Positions 5,877-8,893 of a stretch of 8,893 nt of DNA are shown here, in pieces. Each line of letters starts with the position of its first letter. Positions within the stretch are counted from its first letter, which is position 1. Source of the stretch: JAVWPP01 sp036635835 (lineage in GTDB: Bacteria; Bacillota; Clostridia; TANB77; CAG-465); contig JAVWPP010000041.1 of the NCBI GenBank assembly GCA_036635835.1, positions 1 to 8,893 on the forward strand, in the 5' to 3' direction. A model generated the notes under the pieces. It saw only the letters and a program-made list of their open reading frames with translations, was not told the origin of the DNA and made no database searches. Both the position numbers and the translations under genes were made by a program.

Positions 5877-6773
5877 TTAATTATCTGCATTTTCAATATC
5901 TTTCAATGATTGTCCATCTATTGTCTTCCAATCTGTTAGGCCATTAGCATGCCCGCCAATAACAAAAGCTGCTGCATATGACGGACTATTAAAGAGAACG
6001 TCCTCTTGTAGAACAGCGTTTGAATCAATATTCGCATTTACACGTGAATTTTTAATTGCTACTTGTATACTTGGAGAATCTATAAGCTCTATATGACTGC
6101 CTTTCAATACAACAAAGCCTTCATTTGTTTGTCTACATTTAGCTTCAATAATTTGTCCACTTTTTCTACTTTTTCTCTTAAGATAAAACACCTTTTCCGG
6201 AGTATCTTCACTAATTGAATTTTCTCTATTACTTGTTTCTATTAATGGCACAAAGACTTTATGACCTAAAGTACTCATTATTACAATTGCATAATCTATA
6301 AATTCTTCTAATTCGCTTTCCTTTTCTTCAGTAACATTTCCTAAAGTTGGATCATTTCCATTTTTAACTTCATAACGTTTTATGTCTGTTGCAATGCTAC
6401 AAAATCTATTTTCTAAATAACTAATTTCTGTAGGACCAAAGGAATTATTTGTAGTTGTAAACACAATAGCTTCTGTCCAATAATCCTTTTCTGGATTTCT
6501 TTTATGCTCTTGTAACCTATTAAGTATGCCTTCACCATTTTTTCTAGCTCCAGCTTGTCCAATATAAACAACACCTTTTCCTGTTTGGTCTGAAGTTCCA
6601 AATAAAAAATATACTCCACTTTGCTTTAGATCATCTCGTTCTTTACATTTTTCTAATTCAGTTCGAGGTATTTTATATGCAATTCCTGTCCAATTAGCTA
6701 GCGTACATTTTACTCTACCACTTGATTCTCCGTCCATAAGGAATAAGTTTATACTTTTTCCGCGTAAAGCCAT
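5877..6773 (-). CDS. GIY-YIG nuclease-family protein with C-terminal DUF4357
   Basis: A 298-residue protein. The GIY-YIG core is G-V-Y-F-L-F-G at 53-59 and V-V-Y-I-G-Q-A-G at 68-75, followed by L-N-R-L-Q-E-H (R86, H90) and Y-L-E-N-R-F, where E121 is the likely metal ligand. N146 in L-G-N-V fits the later conserved Asn. The C-terminal domain from about 212 ends in S-Y-A-A-A-F-V-I-G-G-x-A-N-G, then W-K, then D-G-Q-S-L at 265-290, the signature of DUF4357. Families of this length and layout are widespread accessory genes. GIY-YIG enzymes cut one DNA strand, but the substrate of this subgroup is not established. The ATG has AAGGAGG eight bases upstream (6782-6788) and a promoter at 6884-6912. The gene is complete and lies alone between repeat copies A and B, which suggests a self-contained cargo module, perhaps for defence or mobility. 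Confidence 0.9.
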   Translation of the reverse strand: MALRGKSINLFLMDGESSGRVKCTLANWTGIAYKIPRTELEKCKERDDLKQSGVYFLFGTSDQTGKGVVYIGQAGARKNGEGILNRLQEHKRNPEKDYWTEAIVFTTTNNSFGPTEISYLENRFCSIATDIKRYEVKNGNDPTLGNVTEEKESELEEFIDYAIVIMSTLGHKVFVPLIETSNRENSISEDTPEKVFYLKRKSRKSGQIIEAKCRQTNEGFVVLKGSHIELIDSPSIQVAIKNSRVNANIDSNAVLQEDVLFNSPSYAAAFVIGGHANGLTDWKTIDGQSLKDIENADN

Positions 6774-6883
6774 ATATGATGCCTCCTTATTTTATTCTCA
6801 CTTTTTCTTTTTTATTTTGTTTTTTGTACTTTATTCTTTCATATCATTTATTTCATCTAAAAATGTTTAAATTTATATTAGAA

Positions 6884-6912
6884 AGTATATCACATAAGCT
6901 TTGATTTTACAA
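6884..6912 (-). promoter_or_regulatory. Sigma-A-like promoter of the GIY-YIG gene
   Basis: On the minus strand, -35 TTGTAA (6907-6912) and -10 TATACT (6884-6889) are 17 bases apart, with TG one base before the -10 box (extended -10). The expected leader is about 100 bases, A-rich and with no obvious riboswitch-like structure. The module therefore carries its own promoter. Confidence 0.65.
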
Positions 6913-6969
6913 TAAACAACTTGATATTCATTATAAAGGTTAATTTTATTTTTATTATGTTTTATGCAA

Positions 6970-7000
6970 AAAAAAGCACTACATTATATAGTGCTTTTTT
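6970..7000. terminator. Terminator hairpin, second copy (repeat B)
   Basis: A 12-base stem (6970-6981 with 6989-7000) and a 7-base loop, flanked by A-run and T-run, nearly identical to the hairpin at 5588-5618. No plus-strand gene precedes it. On the minus strand it lies 3' of the 184-residue gene and of repeat copy B, and the A-run reads as a U-tract, so it can end that transcription unit. Confidence 0.7.
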
Positions 7001-7010
7001 CTTTTCTTTA

Positions 7011-7082
7011 AAAAGTATAAGTAATTTCATTTACATTTATATTATTTGCGTATTATCTAGTTTATTATTCTTTTATAGTTAA
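7011..7082. repeat. Direct repeat, copy B (with upstream hairpin 6970-7000)
   Basis: The second copy. It shares an unbroken 40-base identity (7029-7068) with copy C (8558-8597), followed by nine more identical bases after one mismatch. It also shares the hairpin plus spacer with copy A. The plus-strand reading frame aligned to the copy A peptide is intact for 21 codons and ends in TAA (7080-7082), but it begins with ATA instead of ATG. Copy B separates the GIY-YIG module from the 184/112-residue module. Confidence 0.75.
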
Positions 7083-7145
7083 TGTAACAAATAATTTTCA
7101 TTCATCACTTTTCTTCTAACTTTTTTGCTATTATATTAAACATTG

Positions 7146-7700
7146 CTACAGATTTCTTGCTTCTTTTAACCAAAATACAAATTCCCACCTCAAAGGAGCA
7201 ATATCCTGCAAATTTGTTCTAATTAACTTCTGGTAATCTATATACTCTTCGTAGCTTTCCCATCTACTCCAAGGGTTTGCAGGATACTTAATATTAAGCT
7301 CTTTTTGAGCTATACTAAATATATAATTATCTATTGGTATATGTAAATTGCAAAAGTTTTTTTCGACATTGTTTGGGCATAAAACATATAAATATTTCAT
7401 CATCATATTTATCCATTTTTGAGCCTGTCCATATGTAAAATGAACTCCATGTTTTTGGTATACATCTATCATCTTTATAGATAATGTTTGATGCCAATCA
7501 TCATATTCTTTTTGTGATTGTTTTTCCTCCATTATTGAAACAATTTCAGATTCAAGTAACTCATCGATTGTATTTCTAATATTCTCTCTTACTAAGACTT
7601 CTAAATTGTCAAAACGGATCGTTCTGTTCATATCTCGATATGCTCTTCGGCTTGCAGCTTTATATGGATTAGTATACGCTCCAAAATATACAGCTTTCAA
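7146..7700 (-). CDS. Hypothetical 184-aa protein, probably with a disrupted 5' end
   Basis: I do not recognise a named family. The protein is soluble and rich in aromatic residues. Notable stretches are N-P-Y-K-A-A-S-R-R-A-Y at 11-21, a helical charged region at 32-70, F-T-Y-G-Q-A-Q-K-W-I-N at 88-98 followed by a hydrophobic helix M-M-M-K-Y-L-Y-V-L, then L-H-I-P-I-D-N-Y-I-F at 119-128, P-W-S-R-W at 143-147 and W-E-F-V-F-W-L at 172-178. The pattern gives the impression of a conserved accessory family. As read here it begins with UUG (7698-7700) with no ribosome binding site, six bases after an in-frame TAA (7704-7706). Upstream of that stop the same frame is open back to an ATG at 7770-7772 with an AGGA-type site. 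Either a nonsense mutation has broken the gene, or translation restarts at UUG or at the ATG of codon 24. Confidence 0.6.
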   Translation of the reverse strand: MKAVYFGAYTNPYKAASRRAYRDMNRTIRFDNLEVLVRENIRNTIDELLESEIVSIMEEKQSQKEYDDWHQTLSIKMIDVYQKHGVHFTYGQAQKWINMMMKYLYVLCPNNVEKNFCNLHIPIDNYIFSIAQKELNIKYPANPWSRWESYEEYIDYQKLIRTNLQDIAPLRWEFVFWLKEARNL

Positions 7701-7703
7701 AAA

Positions 7704-7772
7704 TTATAAGACGTCTGAATCTATAGATACTTGATGCATTGTTTGCTTATTAATCAATAGTATTATCTCCAT
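7704..7772 (-). other. 22-codon frame in phase with the 184-aa gene
   Basis: ATG at 7770-7772, preceded by TAGGAAAG with AGGA about four bases away, opens a 22-codon frame (M-E-I-I-L-L-I-N-K-Q...). It ends in TAA two codons before the UUG of the 184-residue gene and in the same frame. It may be the true N-terminus of that protein separated by a nonsense mutation, or a leader peptide coupled to restart. It is too short to judge by composition. Confidence 0.4.
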
Positions 7773-7793
7773 TCTTTCCTACCTAGGATACCA

Positions 7794-7839
7794 GATTTTT
7801 ATATGAATTTCACTAGTTTTATATTAGTTTCACAAGTGA
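7794..7839. promoter_or_regulatory. Tandem 20-base repeats and palindrome, operator-like
   Basis: Two adjacent 20-base units (7794-7813 and 7814-7833) match at 16 of 20 positions and both end in TTTCAC. The second unit overlaps a perfect palindrome TCACAAGTGA (7830-7839). They lie 22 bases upstream of the ATG at 7772. On the minus strand, TATAAA boxes fall inside both units, with TTAAAA 16 bases before one of them. This spacing suits a repressor site over a promoter, but no regulator gene is visible. The rest of 7840-7955 holds nothing I can support. Confidence 0.35.
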
Positions 7840-7955
7840 TTTTAATATATATCTTATGTATTTATTTTCTTGCTTTTTGCTAAAGCACATATTGTAATAG
7901 TTTTCATTTTGTAAACTCTATTATATCTGACCACGGCTATGTTTGCTAATTACTC

Positions 7956-8001
7956 AAAAACAAAAAATCCGAAAAGAGGAGTTTAACTCTACACTCTCGG
8001 A
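7956..8001 (-). terminator. Rho-independent terminator of the 112-aa gene
   Basis: On the minus strand the arms TCCGA/TCGGA and GAG/CTC surround an inner GAGT/ACTC hairpin (7968-8001). This is followed by TTTTTTGTTTTTGA (to about 7956). It lies 70 bases past the stop codon of the 112-residue gene and points the right way, which separates that gene from the 184-residue gene as its own transcript. Confidence 0.75.
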
Positions 8002-8071
8002 AATTTATTGGTTTCTGGACTTTTTAGCTTTTAATTTTCAATACTTGTAATTCTCACAACTATATATAACA

Positions 8072-8410
8072 TTAGTTAATATTAATCTTTATCCACCAGC
8101 CGTTTTCATCATCGTATCCATATTTCTTCATAAACGGTGCTAAAACAACAATGACGCCTATGTCTGGAATTTCAGTGCCTTCACCACGGATTATTTCAAA
8201 GATCTTATTTTCATAAAATTCTTTAAGTTCTAGCCATTCATCTGTTTCCGCGCACGCAGCTATATATTCAGGCGTGCCTTCTTTATAATCATATTCGTTA
8301 TCTTCCAAATTCCAGAAATTATTACTGGCAATAGCAAACACATCCGCTAATTCCTGCTCAGTGATTAAATTATTATAACGTTCTTTTATCTTACTTGCCC
8401 TCATATGCAT
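8072..8410 (-). CDS. Hypothetical 112-aa acidic protein
   Basis: I do not recognise this gene. The protein is soluble, with no signal or membrane segment. It has an N-terminal basic helix (A-S-K-I-K-E-R-Y), an acidic middle (N-L-E-D-N-E-Y-D-Y-K-E-G at 34-45), a helix with W-L-E-L-K-E-F-Y-E-N-K at 59-69, and a hydrophobic strand I-G-V-I-V-V-L-A-P-F-M at 83-93. It ends with Y-G-Y-D-D-E-N-G-W-W-I-K-I. The first ATG (8408-8410) is preferred because AGAGGT lies seven bases upstream; the second ATG two codons on would be too far. Its own terminator is at 7956-8001. Parts of the gene are visibly richer in G+C than the neighbours, consistent with transfer. Small size and acidity would fit an immunity or anti-protein, but nothing shows this. 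Confidence 0.65.
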   Translation of the reverse strand: MHMRASKIKERYNNLITEQELADVFAIASNNFWNLEDNEYDYKEGTPEYIAACAETDEWLELKEFYENKIFEIIRGEGTEIPDIGVIVVLAPFMKKYGYDDENGWWIKININ

Positions 8411-8540
8411 TTATTCTACCTCTATTCTTTTATTGTAACCTATCTATTTTTCATATTTTAAGTATTAAGTTTATAAGTTAATATGAACATATATGAAATC
8501 TATTATTTATGTTTTTCTCTTGTCCTACAAGCTAGATAGA

Positions 8541-8611
8541 AAGTACTCATCATTTTTATTTACATTTATATTATTTGCGTATTATCTAGTTTATTATGCT
8601 TTTATAGCTAG
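8541..8611. repeat. Direct repeat, copy C
   Basis: The third copy. It is identical to copy B over 8558-8597 (40 bases) and similar for about 12 more bases on the right; the left end diverges. It has no terminator hairpin. The plus-strand frame aligned to the peptide of copies A and B is intact for 21 codons and ends in TAG (8609-8611), but has no ATG at the same place. On the minus strand the stop codon of the 63-codon fragment (8608-8610) falls at its edge. The rest of 8411-8540 holds only the AT-rich upstream region of the 112-residue gene, without a convincing promoter. Confidence 0.7.
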
Positions 8612-8799
8612 TTCAATAACTGTCTCAACATGACACGAGATGAGTGAATGAATGTCAAATTTACATTTTCGTCACCCCTCTTCCCTGTAAAATGGTATGA
8701 AAATAGACCTACCCACTGCATAAGTGACACCGCACAATATTTTTTGTATGCCTGCGAACAAAAGTAATCTTTGCTTACTGGAAAATCTTCATTTTTTTG
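8608..8799 (-). pseudogene. 63-codon open frame without a start, probable fragment or conserved non-coding repeat
   Basis: On the minus strand a frame is open for 63 codons between two stops and has no ATG with a ribosome binding site; the first ATG is internal (M27). It reads as plausible protein: F-P-V-S-K-D-Y-F-C-S-Q-A-Y-K-K-Y-C, then Q-W-V-G-L-F-S-Y-H-F, and ends with N-V-N-L-T-F-I-H-S-S-R-V-M-L-R-Q-L-L-N. I have the impression that this ending recurs in short predicted proteins of gut Clostridia, but cannot check it. Such recurrence would suggest a dispersed mobile or non-coding repeat rather than a gene. The segment is richer in G+C than its surroundings, and it ends at repeat copy C. 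Confidence 0.35.
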
Positions 8800-8819
8800 C
8801 TACATGGGGTATGCTCATT

Positions 8820-8893
8820 TTATTCGTCTAAATTTTGTAAATACACTGTTATTTCTTCTGCGATTTTTTCGTATTCAATATCATGAACATAAT
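8820..8893 (-). CDS. 3' end of an unknown gene (partial)
   Basis: The last 24 codons plus a partial one of a minus-strand gene that enters from the right edge. The visible C-terminus is Y-V-H-D-I-E-Y-E-K-I-A-E-E-I-T-V-Y-L-Q-N followed by L-D-E and a TAA stop (8820-8822). It is an acidic amphipathic helix with clean coding character. The family cannot be told from this piece. It lies 20 bases before the open frame at 8799-8608 and in a different frame. Confidence 0.5.
   Translation of the reverse strand, partial: YVHDIEYEKIAEEITVYLQNLDE

Noticed and set aside
7011..7068. Repeat as a true dif/Xer site
   Set aside because: Only the XerD-like half (ATGTAAA on the minus strand) matches well. The other half does not, and copy A differs there, so the likeness is too weak to claim.
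7854..7907. A 17-codon minus-strand frame beginning M-K-T-I-T-I-C
   Set aside because: The start resembles that of some nucleotide-metabolism proteins, but it is too short, has no ribosome binding site, and no further homologous sequence follows in any frame.
5623..8611. CRISPR array
   Set aside because: There are only three copies, of unequal length, separated by more than a kilobase that contains genes.

Overview
The window is very AT-rich and has strong Gram-positive ribosome binding sites (AAGGAGA, AAGGAGG), sigma-A-like promoters with 17-base spacers, and UUG starts. It also has a class B penicillin-binding protein of the MecA/PBP5 type and a DUF5050-like membrane-anchored protein. Together these point to a low-GC Firmicute, most likely a member of the Clostridia. 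I cannot name a genus. No rRNA, tRNA, CRISPR array, transposase or integrase is visible.

Left part (1-4000), minus strand: three genes, two of them with a good promoter of their own immediately upstream and the third (the PBP) with the best promoter in the window. In transcription order they are the penicillin-binding protein (3999-1963), a 177-residue protein that may have a PD-(D/E)XK-nuclease-like fold (1877-1344, UUG start), and a DUF5050-like protein with one membrane anchor and an extracytoplasmic beta-repeat domain (1186-71). This part looks like ordinary cell-envelope chromosome.

Middle (4001-5620), plus strand: a short two-gene operon divergent from the PBP gene. The first gene encodes a 92-residue cysteine-rich protein ending in a tail-fibre/collagen-like tip module. 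The second encodes a 316-residue phage tail-fibre-like protein with an N-terminal phage-type module, a V-T-S-V-N-G-K-T-G motif and two C-terminal 39-residue repeats. It is closed by a strong terminator. No other phage structural, lysis or replication gene is present, so this is an orphan fibre operon.

Right part (5620-8893), minus strand, accessory: a GIY-YIG/DUF4357 nuclease, an unrecognised 184-residue protein whose 5' end seems interrupted by an in-frame stop, an unrecognised 112-residue acidic protein, a probable gene fragment, and the 3' end of another gene at the window edge. These modules are separated by three direct copies of one repeat (about 5625-5704, 7012-7082 and 8541-8611). The first two copies also carry a nearly identical terminator hairpin. 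Two copies share 40 identical bases. The layout is repeat - GIY-YIG - repeat - 184 aa + 112 aa - repeat - fragment, which looks like repeated insertion of small cargo modules at one site. A large nested palindrome lies at 5803-5862 and a tandem operator-like repeat at 7794-7839.

The strongest candidates for something undescribed are the repeat-bounded cargo array and the orphan tail-fibre operon beside it.
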